Source: Pyrenopolyporus hunteri
Taxonomy: Eukaryota > Ascomycota > Sordariomycetes > Xylariales > Hypoxylaceae
Assembly (NCBI GenBank): GCA_902806595.1
Contig: CADCXC010000046.1
Coordinates: 992,001-1,056,000, forward strand
Direction: 5' to 3'
DNA length: 64,000 bases
Positions 32,189 through 42,849 of the stretch are shown here, piece after piece. The notes under the pieces were generated by a model, which did no database searches, was not told the origin of the DNA, and saw only the letters and a list, made by a program, of their open reading frames with translations. Position numbers and translations under genes: made by a program. Position 1 is the stretch's first letter, and each line of letters starts with the position of its first letter.

Positions 32189-33193
32189 ATGGCCCAAGAA
32201 TTACAAATAGACGAAGATTACGCGTCTGAAGAAGACTCTGACTTCGCACCCGACGACGCGCCACTAGGGGGCGACGCGGAGGTCTCAGAATCCGAAGATG
32301 ACGAAGTTCAATTAGTTGTTGTACCGAGTAAGAAACGCAGCGCCGATGCAGATGCGGGGGATGGCTTCGAGAACTCCGGCGATGAAGCGATAATACAAAG
32401 AGGGAAAAAACGACAGAAGAAAGACAGGCGGAAGGATGGCGAGGCCGAGGACGACGAGGGCGGCGAGGGCGGGCTGATCAAAACTCGGAGCATGCGAGCA
32501 AACGAGAAGGCCGAGAAGAAGTCGCGCGCTGCCACGGGCCCGGTTACGATTGATGTGGACGACCTCTGGGCCAAAATGACTGCCGTCCCGTTGATACCAT
32601 CCAAGACCGATCTAGAAGCAGAGAAGGAAACTGGACGACCAGCACAAGAGGACGGGTTAGATGGACAGTCCAAAGGCACAAGGGATAAGTCGCAGACGGA
32701 GAGGTCAGGCGAGGATGAACCATCGGCGATGATCAAAATCAAACGGACATATAACTTTGCTGGTAAAGTACATACCGAAGAGAAACTGGTGCCGCGGGAC
32801 TCGGCGGAAGCGAAATTATACCTTGCATCTCAAGATCCAAAGTCGGCCGAAGACGGCGAAGCTGAGGACGACCAGCCTAGGCGAAAACCCCGAAAGGCGT
32901 TCCGATCCATCTTCGAACCCGTCATCGAGGGCTTCGCGCAGCGCGCGGATCTGAACCTCGGCATGAATGCGCGATTACAACTGCGTGAGCAGGCCAAGGC
33001 CAAGAAGTTGAACGTGGTCGAGAAGAGCCGCATGGACTGGGCGGGCTTCGTCGACAAGGAGGGCATCAAGCACGAGCTCGAGCTGGCTGGGAAGTCGAAG
33101 GAGTCCTATGTCAACCGGCAAGACTTCCTGGCCCGTGTTGCGGCTAATCAGGAAGAAGAGGCGAGAAGAGCAAGAATCGCAGGTCGTGCTTGA
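32189..33193 (+). CDS. swc5: Swc5, SWR1 chromatin-remodelling complex subunit (BCNT domain)
   Basis: Subunit of the SWR1 complex, which exchanges H2A for H2A.Z. Single exon of 334 residues; I use the ATG at 32189 (MAQELQIDEDYASEEDSDF) because the open frame upstream has no ATG. The N-terminus is acidic (DEDYASEEDSDFAPDD, SESEDDE), as expected for a histone-binding region, followed by a basic nuclear-signal-like stretch (RGKKRQKKDRRKD). DVDDLWAKMTAVPL and MIKIKRTYNFAGKVHTEEK are conserved middle motifs. The C-terminal BCNT domain covers about residues 275-320 and includes LNVVEKSRMDWAGFVDKEGI, then ELAGKSKESYVNRQDFLARV. The length is usual for fungal Swc5. Firm call. Confidence 0.93.
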   Translation: MAQELQIDEDYASEEDSDFAPDDAPLGGDAEVSESEDDEVQLVVVPSKKRSADADAGDGFENSGDEAIIQRGKKRQKKDRRKDGEAEDDEGGEGGLIKTRSMRANEKAEKKSRAATGPVTIDVDDLWAKMTAVPLIPSKTDLEAEKETGRPAQEDGLDGQSKGTRDKSQTERSGEDEPSAMIKIKRTYNFAGKVHTEEKLVPRDSAEAKLYLASQDPKSAEDGEAEDDQPRRKPRKAFRSIFEPVIEGFAQRADLNLGMNARLQLREQAKAKKLNVVEKSRMDWAGFVDKEGIKHELELAGKSKESYVNRQDFLARVAANQEEEARRARIAGRA

Positions 33194-34362
33194 GGCTCAG
33201 GAATCATTTCGCTTTCTTGAACGATATCGACTCTGCTGTCCGGTTGCCTAGACTATAGACGCCTGGTACCGATAGTTGAGATGAGGCGGGCCTGGGCGTA
33301 TTGATACACTTCAACCCCATGATTGGCGAATTGTCGCCACCGCGGGAACGGGATTGACGTCTTCATCAAACCGCCTGCGCTTAACCATTACGAATATCGG
33401 ATATCGAAATGGTAATTCCGGCGGTTGGTTGATATTCCGTACCTAGTTCTCAGAGCTGATCTACAATGCCCCAGCGAGGCGCGGCCAGCGAGTTTCCTGT
33501 TCCCGACCATAGGTAGTAGAGGTAGTAGATAGTGGGTGACGGAAAGGGCTGATCAACGAATTTTAGGGGCTTGATATATATTCAAGCAAACCTATGTGTT
33601 GAAGATCGTAGCATTACGTCTAATAGAGGCGTAGCTGATTCCCAGGCAATGGGGATCGACCCGACTACCTCTTGTTGTAAGTATGAAGGTGCAAGATTAT
33701 TCTATTCCTGTTCATACCTACCTGGGTACCTATACATGCAGGAACCTAGTAAAAGGTACAAGAAATATAGCGCAGTCTTAAGCTGAACTAGCACGCCGCC
33801 TAGTGTACTAGGTACCTCCGCCTACCTAAGACGCACCATTAAATCTACTACGAATCCCATGTCGGAGTATAATCTAGGACTTAACAAACTACCTAACCCC
33901 TGACAGATGTAGTTTTCTATACTACCTGAGCTATAGACCAACCATCTAGATTAACCCTTTCGTAGTAGTATAATAAACGAGGGGATTGCTACTACATGTA
34001 TGATATATTGGTGCTATTAATTAATCAATTCGGGCAGTCGCTGAAGTTACACCTAGCCGGGGTACCAGCCCATAAATTACCTTCTAGGCGGGTACCTAAC
34101 GTGGTACCCAAGCATCATCATTAACCCCACAGCTTGCGGAAGCAAAGCCCCGCACAGACGAAGCTTTGCCCCTCCATTGCTCAAGCTCCCTCCTTTAACA
34201 GTGCGTTGATCTCGAAGCTTGATAATTTTCTCAACTTGAACATCTTAACGTTCACCGCTAGAACGTCCCAACTCTACGCGCCCGGTTATAGGCGCACATA
34301 CGAACCCGAAAGCTCCCACGTATAGCCTTCCGCAGATCGGATTCTCGAAAACCCAACAAACC
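33194..34362. other. Intergenic between swc5 and tip41
   Basis: Contains scattered CCTA/TAGG units (33717-33735, 33806-33830) and AT-rich DNA around 33960-34030. No supported gene. Confidence 0.5.
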
Positions 34363-35489
34363 ATGGCGACTCACATAACCTCCCCCACCGAGCCGTACCC
34401 GCGACCGGACCACGTCGCGCAGGCCACGACGTCGCACCGGCAGGGCAACTTCGTCATCTCGACGCGCAAGCTGCCCATCTCCAAGGCCGGGCCCATCGAG
34501 GCCATGGAGCGCGCGCTCGGCATCCCCGTGCCCGAGATGATCTTCGGCGACAACCTGGTGTCGGTGCGCCACGCGCCCACCGGCTGGGCCGTCGAGTTCA
34601 ACGCCTACGACGCCCTCGACGCCGTCGACAAGACCGACAAGAACATGCTCCAGGTCGCCTACGCCAAGAGCTGGTCCGCGAGCCGCGAGCAGACGAGCGC
34701 GGGCATTAAGGACGTTGTCAAACCCTACGATTGGAGCTACAGCACCACCTACCGCGGCACCGTCGTCTCGCCCCCGCCCCCGCCGCCGGCTCCGTCTGCC
34801 TCGACCGCCGCTCCTGGGACCGAGAATATCAACCCTCGTAACGAGCCGCCGGCGCAAAGTGACGAGAACGAGGGTGAGGGTGAGGGCGGGGGCGAGGGGA
34901 GTCAGGAGAAAGCCAAGAGGAAAGAGAAGAGCAAGTTCAACTTCCGGCCGACGGACCAGGCGATCCCGATCGAGCTGCTGAAGCGGCGGGACCCGATCCT
35001 GTTCTTCGACGAGGTGATGCTGTACGAGAGCGAGCTGGACGACAACGGCATCAGCGTGCTCAGCGTCAAGGTGCGCGTCCACGAGCACCGCATGCTGCTG
35101 CTGGCCCGCCTGTTCATGCGCCTCGACGGCGTCCTCGTGCGCGTCCGCGATACCCGCGTTTACGTCGATTTCCTCGCCGAGCAGGTCACACGCGAGTACA
35201 CCGCGAAGGAGATGGCGTTTGAGGATGTTAAGAGGGTGGGTTTTCGCTCCTCCCTTATCTCTGTCTCCTTTTTTTCAGAGTTACTTCTTTTTTTTTTTTC
35301 TTCTTCTTCTTCTGCTCTAGAAGAAGGGAAGCTATATGCTAACCGAGTATGCGTCTCGTGGTGTAGAAACTCTACCTATCGGGACTTGTGCCAGATGCTG
35401 TGACGATAGCCATGCGGGACGCGAATCAGATCGTCCACTTGCTCCCTACCGTCGAGCAGACGCTAGAGAGCGTATCGTTGAAACTATAG
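34363..35489 (+). CDS. tip41: Tip41-like regulator of type 2A phosphatases
   Basis: Tip41 binds Tap42/PP2A-type phosphatases and acts in TOR signalling. Exon 1 (34363-35235) gives 291 residues, including GNFVISTRKLPISKAGPIEA, MERALGIPVPEMIFGDN, YDWSYSTTYRGTV and DPILFFDEVMLYESELDDNG. A proline/acid-rich insertion (PPPPPPAPSAS to GEGEGGGEG) interrupts the fold. I choose the intron 35236-35366: it has a CTAAC branch point near 35338, keeps the frame, and gives KLYLSGLVPDAVTIAMRDAN and VHLLPTVEQTLESVSLKL before the stop at 35487-35489 (331 residues). A second acceptor at 35320, after a long pyrimidine tract, would also stay open but encode a different C-terminus ending at 35530. Family call firm; the last exon needs transcript evidence. 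Confidence 0.88.
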
Positions 35490-36040
35490 ACTTTAGAAAC
35501 ACTCCTGACATACGAGTATGTTCCTCGTGAGACACTTTAGAAGGTTCGGGTAATGTATAAGTAACGAGGTACGCTGGCTGATTGGGCTGAGACGGTTTAC
35601 GAATTCTACGATATATGCATGACTCGGCGTTACTCAGGTTGGGCACGACGAAAAACCTAGAATCTGCGAAGCGTTATGAAGTTACGGGATAAACAGTCCG
35701 TAAGGTACACGGCTACCACTCTTCAATGGAAGAAAGCGCAATAGAAATCAATTGTGCGTAGCGAAAAAAAGCTGATCGCTAGTATCGATCAAGATATCGT
35801 CATCAGACTGTCCTCCCATTCAATGAGTATGCAGCACGAGACCCCCTAATGTCCCTGTTCCCCTAGTCCTCGATGCGCGAAGCGTAGCCGAACTGCAAAA
35901 CGCCAGCTACTCAATGAAGATCCGTGGAAAGCATCATCTGTCATGAATACCTGGTAGGTAATAAACACCCCCAACTCCACCCCCTTAACCTTCCCTCCGC
36001 TTTAACTTAGCATTTGCGTGAAAAACAACCGTGTTTAAAG
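35490..36040. other. Intergenic, 3' ends of convergent genes
   Basis: About 550 nt between tip41 and the minus-strand disordered protein. No gene or repeat of note. Confidence 0.5.
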
Positions 36041-37831
36041 TCAGCGAGCGTCCCGCGGAGAACTGCTCTGTGTCATCTCCTCGTAGTCAAGCTGCCACTT
36101 ATCCACCTCCTGGAACTTGCGTGCCGCATTCTTCAGCTCCTCGCCCATCCGCGTTACCATTACTTGGCTGCTCTCCTCCCCGGCTTCCGCGGAATCGGGG
36201 TTCTCGTCCTCGTCATCCTCGCCCTGATTCTCTTTGTCCGAACTTCGACCGTATGTTATAGTGGCGCGCCTGTTGGACCCCGAATTTTGTTTTGACGACG
36301 CCTTGCCACGAGAGCTGGGGCGCGTCCGTGCCGCGTTCTGGCTCTGGTTCCGCGAGTGGCCCGCTCGGGACGCTGGGCGTGCTGCGTGTCGTCGCGACCG
36401 CGTGTCAACGTATGAGAGCTCATCATCGTCATCGCCGAGGCCAGATAGATCGAGCTCGGCTCCCGAGTCGTCCCCATCGTCTGCTCGAGCGTTCCTGCGG
36501 CGTCGGCGCGGCAGTAGGCCTGCCAGATCCGCAGTGGTGAGCTTGGGTTCTGGCTTGGAGGCCGCGGCCTTGCGCTTCGTTTTCGCGGCCTGTTTCGGTG
36601 GCGGGGAGGGTTCGCGGTAGTTGGGCGAGTAGGTTAGAGAGGGCGGGGACGACATATCAGAAACGTTGTCGTTTGGCACTGGGGTCTTTCGGAGAGCGGA
36701 GGCGGGCCGCCTATAACGACCCCGTGCGAGCGATTGCAGAGGCGGCCATATCTCCGAATCTCCCGCGGAAGAACTACTGCTTATGGGAGGCGCCAAGAGC
36801 TCCTCGTCCATGACGGGTGTCACTGGTCTGCTACTCTGTTGTCGAGGTAGAGGGGTGGATGGTGGCGATGAGAGCACCGAATCTGAGTCTTGCACCACTG
36901 AATCCCCAGCAGGTTCGTTCTCTTCAAACGGGGACGATCGAGAGCGGCGTTCGTGGCCCTCCGAGGATTTTCGTTTGCGTGGATTTGCGCGTGGTAAAGC
37001 TTCCGGTGATGCTTCAATAACATCTGCTCTAGAGCGCCTCTTGGAGGGCTTGAGCGGCGTCGATTCCGCCTCTGGAGCAAATCCATCTTCTTCGATTGCT
37101 TCTTCATCTTCATCCTGGTCAGATTCCGACTCGGGCTCAGGCTCTATTCTCTGAGGAGGCGGCTTTTGCGCAGTGCCAATAATACTGGGCTCTCGGGCCC
37201 TCCTCTTGAACTTGCCAATGTTAAACGTTGAGCTGAAACCGGGCGTATTTGGACCTGTGCGGCTGCTTGGTCGAATGTAACCCTCCTCTCTGCTTAGAAA
37301 ACTTCCAGCTCGAGGTCGTCGGTTGAAAAGACTAGCAGATATGCTAGAAGTGTCAGCTGAACGCTGAGCGCTTGCTGGACCGGGTGAGTCAAATGTTGTA
37401 TCTAAGTCGTCGAATTCGGCGTCGTCCAAGTCTAGCCCTGACATATCCACCATTCTCCTACGCTGCGGGGTCCCATCCACCTTGCGTCCCAGTTCGACAG
37501 AGGATTCTGACGGATCTACAAGCTCGTCTGCCTGATTGCTCGAAGTTGAAGTCATATTCTCCAATCTATTCATCGCGGAATCGCGTCGCTGTCGCGCGGC
37601 TTCTAGGGCTTTTGATTGGCGTGAAGAGGCTGACTTTGTGCGCGCGGTAGTATTCGCATTGCGAATCGAGTCGCGTCTTTGTTGTTTTGACTTTTCCTTC
37701 TCACGATCGCTCACATCGTAGATATCAGAGCCGGGATCTGCAGCTTGTTCTGGCGCCGCGATGGGTTCTGCGGTTGTAGCCTTTGCGACTGTTCGAGTCG
37801 ACGCGACGCGAGTTTTCTTGGGTCGCGGCAT
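36041..37831 (-). CDS. Large disordered, probably nuclear protein of unknown function
   Basis: Single-exon frame of 596 residues from an ATG at 37829-37831. I do not recognise a domain. It is rich in Ser, Arg and acidic residues, with many SP/TP sites and basic clusters (PRPKKTRVASTR, KPSKRRSRADVIE, NPRKRKSSEG), which suggests a phosphorylated nuclear protein. Conserved-looking islands are RRRMVDMSGLDLDDAEFDDL, FSSTFNIGKFKRRAREPSI, KLTTADLAGLLPRRRRR and a C-terminal helix, ELKNAARKFQEVDKWQLDYE. RATITYGRSSDKEN contains a KEN sequence, which could be an APC/C degron. A cell-cycle or chromosome role is inference from these features only. Confidence 0.8.
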   Translation of the reverse strand: MPRPKKTRVASTRTVAKATTAEPIAAPEQAADPGSDIYDVSDREKEKSKQQRRDSIRNANTTARTKSASSRQSKALEAARQRRDSAMNRLENMTSTSSNQADELVDPSESSVELGRKVDGTPQRRRMVDMSGLDLDDAEFDDLDTTFDSPGPASAQRSADTSSISASLFNRRPRAGSFLSREEGYIRPSSRTGPNTPGFSSTFNIGKFKRRAREPSIIGTAQKPPPQRIEPEPESESDQDEDEEAIEEDGFAPEAESTPLKPSKRRSRADVIEASPEALPRANPRKRKSSEGHERRSRSSPFEENEPAGDSVVQDSDSVLSSPPSTPLPRQQSSRPVTPVMDEELLAPPISSSSSAGDSEIWPPLQSLARGRYRRPASALRKTPVPNDNVSDMSSPPSLTYSPNYREPSPPPKQAAKTKRKAAASKPEPKLTTADLAGLLPRRRRRNARADDGDDSGAELDLSGLGDDDDELSYVDTRSRRHAARPASRAGHSRNQSQNAARTRPSSRGKASSKQNSGSNRRATITYGRSSDKENQGEDDEDENPDSAEAGEESSQVMVTRMGEELKNAARKFQEVDKWQLDYEEMTQSSSPRDAR

Positions 37832-39032
37832 GATTAAGGACGGCTGAAAATGGCCGTGAAGACTAATGATTTATGCGATTGACAAAAGAACCACAATTGA
37901 TTTTATTTTCCTCCAATGCGACTAATCTTCTACTGTGTGACAGAAGGTTTGGTAAGCATTGAGTTGGTGGTTAAGGATAATTGGGATTGTTATGGGAAAT
38001 TGGGAGGGATCTAAAGTTCGGGGGGTTTGATGCGAGTTGGAGGAGGAAGAGTGGGAAAAGAATAAGCTTGACGCGTCGAAGCGTGTTTAGGTGGGTGTGT
38101 ACAGGTTATGGTGGTAGGTAAGGTGGGGTAGGCACGGCGTGGGTATGTCCCACAGCAAGGGTTAGCTGTGGGAAAGCCGTGGAAAGCACAAAAGAATCAC
38201 TAAGCTTGAGCATAAAGCCCCACAATTTGGGACAATAGCCCTAAAATCCATAACCTCAACTCCAAATAAACCACAATACAGTTGCTTTCTTCCTCTTACC
38301 CATCACTTCGACAAGTCTATAAGCCTGCCTACATGCGGTAGATATTCACTAACCCCTAGGCATTTCATACAGCGTTTAGGAAATGCCATCCATTCCTATT
38401 CGCGCATGATAGCCCCTTCATTAACCAACTTGATTCGCCAATACATTGCACCACCAAAAGCAATGAGAGCACACGCCTTTCCCAGCCAGATAACCATTCC
38501 CATGACCGGTCTTGCGACTAGCATAGCATTCGACCGAGTGGAAAGTAGATACATTTCCCCAATTAGCCCACGATGAACTCGTATTGTCTCATCATCTATC
38601 ATCCGTTTATACTCGGTCTCAACTCAGCTTGGCATAGAGCCTGACACCAACAGCCAGATGCTTCTTACAAAGAATGCATTTTGCTTTGGCCTGCCCTGTT
38701 TTTTTTTTTTTTTCTTTTTTTTTCGGCGTCAATCTATTACGCTCCGGGTGCGACTGCAAAAAGAGCCGCTTTTTGAGGGTAGACACGTATCTCGGTTCCT
38801 GCATAATCCTCCTTGACGTCTTTTTCTTCTTCCGCCTCTTGTAGTATCGGCGAAGCCCTGGAGTACAACTCTCCCCATCATCGATCATAAAGTTCGCACA
38901 TGTGCGTGTAACAATTCCGTATCGATCTTGCTGGGTTGGATGATTAGCCTACATGTGGCTCGGCCATTTCTTTAAATTTATCTGGGGACTCGACTCGCGT
39001 CCATAACAAGTATCTTATATAGCCTTAAAGGC
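37832..39032. other. Intergenic, T-rich tract
   Basis: Promoter side of the disordered-protein gene and 3' side of the RNase H-like gene. A T tract broken by one C is at 38700-38723. Two short minus-strand frames (38396-38602 with one hydrophobic stretch, 38619-38888) are not supported. Confidence 0.45.
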
Positions 39033-39950
39033 TTACAGCACTACTTCGAAGACGTAGTCCCTCTGAGAGGTCGCGAGCTCGGCCGCAGCCTTAGCAGCAT
39101 ATTCAGCTAAGAAGTCCGATTCTCCCGACACCACCCAGAACGATACCTCACATCCAGCTTTAGCGTAGGCGCCCATAACTTCTGATAGGGCTCTCCAGAG
39201 GTCTTTGTCAGCAATTTGCCCTCCCCGGGCGTTACGCCAACCTCTGCCGGCCCAGGTGCGCAGCAGCTCGGTCGCGCCCTTCTCAACATACTTTGAAGCG
39301 GTAGCTATTACTACACGCTTCCACCCCTCGTCCCACCATCTACGGAATTCCAGAGCTGCGATAACGGCCCGAAGCTTTGCTCGGTTGTTCGTATGGGGGT
39401 ATATCCGACCATCGATTCCCTTCTTCTCTAGATTAAGAGATAACGTCCCCAATAGGCTGTTGTTAAGCACCAAGCTAAAACCACCGCGTGGTGTGCGGCC
39501 AACAGAGCCATTTCCTGAGCAAACCCCACCAGTATAGATCAGCATGGTCTTCAGCATCGAGACGTGGGGGACAAAGCGCCGCCGAATGTAGAACCTCTCG
39601 ACGACATGGCTGGATAGCGCTAGTCGAGAGGGGAAGATAAAGGCCGGGCTATCCTCAGCATGAAATCGAGTCCCTGTCCACGCCCCATTTCGTCCCCGGC
39701 CCATGGCCGTTCTTACTCGTCCGATGTCAACCGGGCTAGGCGTTGGGCGGATTACTAACGGGGTTGAGGGCCGTACCGCGTGACGATTTGGCCATATGAA
39801 GTCACATAGACTGCCCATACGCGGAGGGTCGTTACTCGTATTGATGATATCGCGGCCTAGGTCAACGATGGCTCGCACTTTACCCTCATCTTCCGACTCA
39901 TCTTCACTTAAACGTCCTCGGAACAACCTTGAAGACAGCAAATGCTCCAT
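39033..39950 (-). CDS. RNase H-fold protein with all four catalytic acidic positions changed
   Basis: Single exon of 305 residues, ATG at 39948-39950. The C-terminal half (about 135-295) follows the type-1 RNase H layout seen in fungal RNase H-like proteins: IYTGGVCSGNGSVGRTPRGG, HTNNRAKLRAVIAALEFRRW, RVVIATASKYVEKGATELLR and VSFWVVSGESDFLAEYAAKA. In active enzymes the metal-binding residues are D (YTDG), E (NxRAEL), D (TDSxYV) and D near the C-terminus (xxADxxA). Here they read G141, K192, A218 and E283. The frame is nonetheless intact and the fold motifs are kept. This points to a pseudoenzyme or a recently inactivated copy. The first 130 residues carry no recognised domain. Confidence 0.82.
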   Translation of the reverse strand: MEHLLSSRLFRGRLSEDESEDEGKVRAIVDLGRDIINTSNDPPRMGSLCDFIWPNRHAVRPSTPLVIRPTPSPVDIGRVRTAMGRGRNGAWTGTRFHAEDSPAFIFPSRLALSSHVVERFYIRRRFVPHVSMLKTMLIYTGGVCSGNGSVGRTPRGGFSLVLNNSLLGTLSLNLEKKGIDGRIYPHTNNRAKLRAVIAALEFRRWWDEGWKRVVIATASKYVEKGATELLRTWAGRGWRNARGGQIADKDLWRALSEVMGAYAKAGCEVSFWVVSGESDFLAEYAAKAAAELATSQRDYVFEVVL

Positions 39951-40844
39951 AGAAAATGTTCAGAGATGGTATCTTTAATTTAGGTGGTAAGTATCTAGGG
40001 CACTTAAAGCGGTAGACAACATTCCGTTCCATTTATTTCGTTTGGGTGGGTTGGCGTTTGTTTTTGCGAACGACGGCGACGTTGATGCTGGCGAAAACGA
40101 AATATGTACCCCTAGATCCAGATTAAAACAGGGGCATGCTTAACATTTCTGAGACTTTGAGGTACGTATAATGCCTAAACGGCCAATCCTTTCGGTTTCT
40201 ACCATTTCATGTCTTATATACGTGCCCTCGGGTGGGTGTATGTACGGGATCGGTAGCGTTCCTTTTCTTGCCTATGGGGTGGAAACCTTACCACAGTACA
40301 CAGGCTAGCTGCCGCCCGCGACAAGCCCGGTAATGCGTTTGACGTTTTGAAAAAATTTAATTATACGCTGTTTAACAGTCCTTAAGTGTTTACCTTAGGT
40401 ATTCTAACTTAAGGCACTCAAGCAGATCACTTTATATAGAGTCGGACTCGCGTTTTAATAAGGGGGATTATTTTGAATTCAACCCCCTTTCTTTTTGTCA
40501 TTCTGTCCCCGGTCTTCGGGTCTCCTCTAGAGTTGAGTCACCAATATTTACGATTAGTTCACTTGGTTAACTCAAATCCTAATCATGCTCTCAGATTGAT
40601 ATGTTCAAGACAGAGTGCCTCAGAAGATACACTGCAATAAGCGTTGGACCAATCAAAAACGTAAAAGAACGTAAGAATTTCCTATTTCGGCCAACACGTA
40701 CGATCAAGGCGATCTCTGTCGGACGGTAAAAGAATGAAAGCTTTCTCCCCCCCAGAGATTTGTTGCGGATGCTGTGAGTTTCATACGTGATTAGGTAGCC
40801 TCCAGCCGTCGGTATCGCCAGGTGGATTACAACCTACCGACCAC
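39951..40844. other. Intergenic, no gene seen
   Basis: About 0.9 kb, AT-rich around 40350-40480. Holds the promoter side of the RNase H-like gene and the 3' side of the hydrolase gene. Confidence 0.5.
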
Positions 40845-41801
40845 CTAAAGGTCTTCGTGCTGTGCTGCCACACTCAGAAGCCAGTCGGCCACGACCTGTG
40901 GGTTAGAATAACTTGGGAAATGGCCGGCCTTTAGCGAGGTGACATCAACCCTATTCCCACTTTCTTTCTCAATCAACTCGATCCCTTCCCTTTGATATTT
41001 ACTGGGGATGACATTGTCCTCTTCGCAGAGCAAATAGGACACCGGCACGTCCTTATAGCCGGCATGCTTTAACTCTCCAACGAAACTAAGGAGTGAGTGA
41101 ACACCGAACTTTTTGATAGCTGCCATCCTTTCTTCCTCGTTGGGCATGTCCGAGAATACCAGTGCGGCCGTCGCCCGCGCGTCAACGAAGTCCGACCAGC
41201 CCTCATCCTATTGGCGTAGAGTCAAACCAGAGATCGGGAAACCGATCCAATAGTGGGGGGTGGGATGGGAAGCTTAAAAGAACATAGAGGATAGACTTAC
41301 ATTGGTCTTAAATTCGGTTCGGTACTCGCTCGGAATATCTTCCAGGACTTTGCTGGCGGGATATCCTACGGGCGGAATTATCGACGTCATGTATGCCAGT
41401 CTGACGATGCCACCCCTTTTCCCTTGGCTCTGCCTCTCTGCCTTTGTAAGTCCCTTGGTGCTCTCGGTCGCTGGGACGCCTCCGTAGGAATGGGCGACGA
41501 GCACAACTATATGTATATTCAATATTTACACATCGTCGTATGAGTCAGAGACCCGGGGGTATTTGGGGTGCCTACTATCTTTACCCTCATCCGCAAGATT
41601 GGCTACCTCCTTGGCGATGAAGGCGGCGTCATCATACATAGTCGGCGGTTTTCCGAGTCTAGGCTCACCCCTAATGGCGACGCTAGGGTAATGCAGGGCC
41701 TTCATCTCGTAGCCCCGTGCCGCGACGGCGTCGACGAGGTTATCGTATAAATTGGGCGGCGCAAACGAGCCGGGGACAAGTACGATTGAGGGCCTTGGCA
41801 T
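40845..41801 (-). CDS. Alpha/beta-hydrolase
   Basis: Alpha/beta-hydrolase of the small esterase-like type (resembling plant methyl-esterase/EstA-like folds and many fungal accessory hydrolases); substrate unknown. Exons 41801-41576, 41506-41301 and 41207-40845 join in frame for 264 residues. The oxyanion region is SIVLVPGSFAPPNLYDNL. The nucleophile is S82 in VAHSYGG. The acid is probably the Asp in SYLLCEEDNVIPSKYQ and the base the His in SLKAGHFPSYSNPQVVADWL. No signal peptide, so probably cytosolic. It lies near an MFS transporter and an SDR, suggesting a metabolic accessory region, but the genes are not tightly packed. Confidence 0.85.
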
Positions 41802-42849
41802 GTTGATATGTGTCTGACGAATCTACTGCTTGGTTCTTGGTGGATCTTGAAGGTATCACGAGAGTAGACCTCGTAAATGAAATATTCTAGAAGATAGACA
41901 AGGGAGAAAGAGCCCAAATTTATACCCATCTAGTTTTATAAAGTAAGGTAGGTACCTAGGTAGGTAGGTAGGTATGCACTACAAACAGACCATACTTCCT
42001 TCGTCTTTGTCCTGCGTGATACCTACCGAGGTAGCTAGTCTTTACTGTATTTTAGCTTCTATTATCTATTCTTGGATATGCATTTGATAATATGTATTTC
42101 GGGGCCAGGATACGGAGGCGTATGTTTGGAATCGGCACCCACATTACGACATCCCTTGCAGGACCTGGCGCCCTTCGGTGGCCGCTATAGGATGCAAGGC
42201 TAGATTTTTAGTGTTGATCTAAGTTGTGATGTTACCAGGCGGGGTCATAATGTTAAGAAACAGGATCGCCAAGTCGGTATGATATATGCTCCGCCTGCCT
42301 GTTCTAAATGTACTCCTACAGTGATATCACGTCAATACTCGCCGATTCTTCAGAAACTACTTTGGGCAGAAGTTAATATCTCGGTGTCTTTCCTCATTTT
42401 AAGTTGATTACTCAATCTGCCACGAGTTTTCTCGTAGCCTAAGTCGTCACAAGTGCGGCCACCCCATCATTCTCGCAAGGAACTTATTTTTCTAGCGATA
42501 TTACACATCGGTGGTCTTATAGCTTAATGGCTACAAACTGGGTTAGACGAAAGCATTTTCTTACCCTCCATCCCCGCACCTATAAAGATGATATAAGAGC
42601 TTGCTGGTACTCGTGAAGCTAGATCCACGTAGTCGGACTTTGTAATTCTCTGAAATAGGAAAACTAGTATTCATTATATATCTAGGTAGTCTACCTGCCT
42701 ACAAAGTCCCCCTATTTTACTCAGGTCGTAACACTGCTCTAAACCCTTGGCTTCCGGGGGTACCGTTAACCTACCTAGGTAGATATGTAATGAATATATT
42801 TGGATCCGAATGATCTATTTCGTAACCCACGTACCTTAGGTTCCGAACT
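41802..42849. other. Intergenic with TAGG array
   Basis: Promoter side of the hydrolase gene and 3' side of the MFS gene. Contains the array at 41946-41975 and ACCTACCTAGGTAGATATG near 42770-42788. A tRNA-like start near 42513 does not fold. Confidence 0.5.
41946..41975. repeat. TAGG array with GGTACC centre
   Basis: AGGTAGGTACCTAGGTAGGT followed by AGGTAGGTAT. Confidence 0.85.

Noticed and set aside
35369..35400. Apparent frameshift at the end of Tip41
   Set aside because: Using the acceptor at 35366 instead of 35320 keeps the conserved tail in frame; no indel is needed.
38396..38888. Two short minus-strand frames, both beginning MIDD
   Set aside because: The second is Lys-rich from a poly-T tract; the shared start is a coincidence of a GATGAT-type sequence, and no intron links them convincingly.
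25209..42277. Identical 16-mer AGGATCGCCAAGTCGG at 25209 and 42262
   Set aside because: One 16-nt repeat pair is about what chance gives in 64 kb on both strands, and the flanks do not match.
42513..42580. tRNA-like start (GGTCTTATAGCTTAATGGCTA)
   Set aside because: No anticodon stem, T arm or matching acceptor stem can be drawn downstream.
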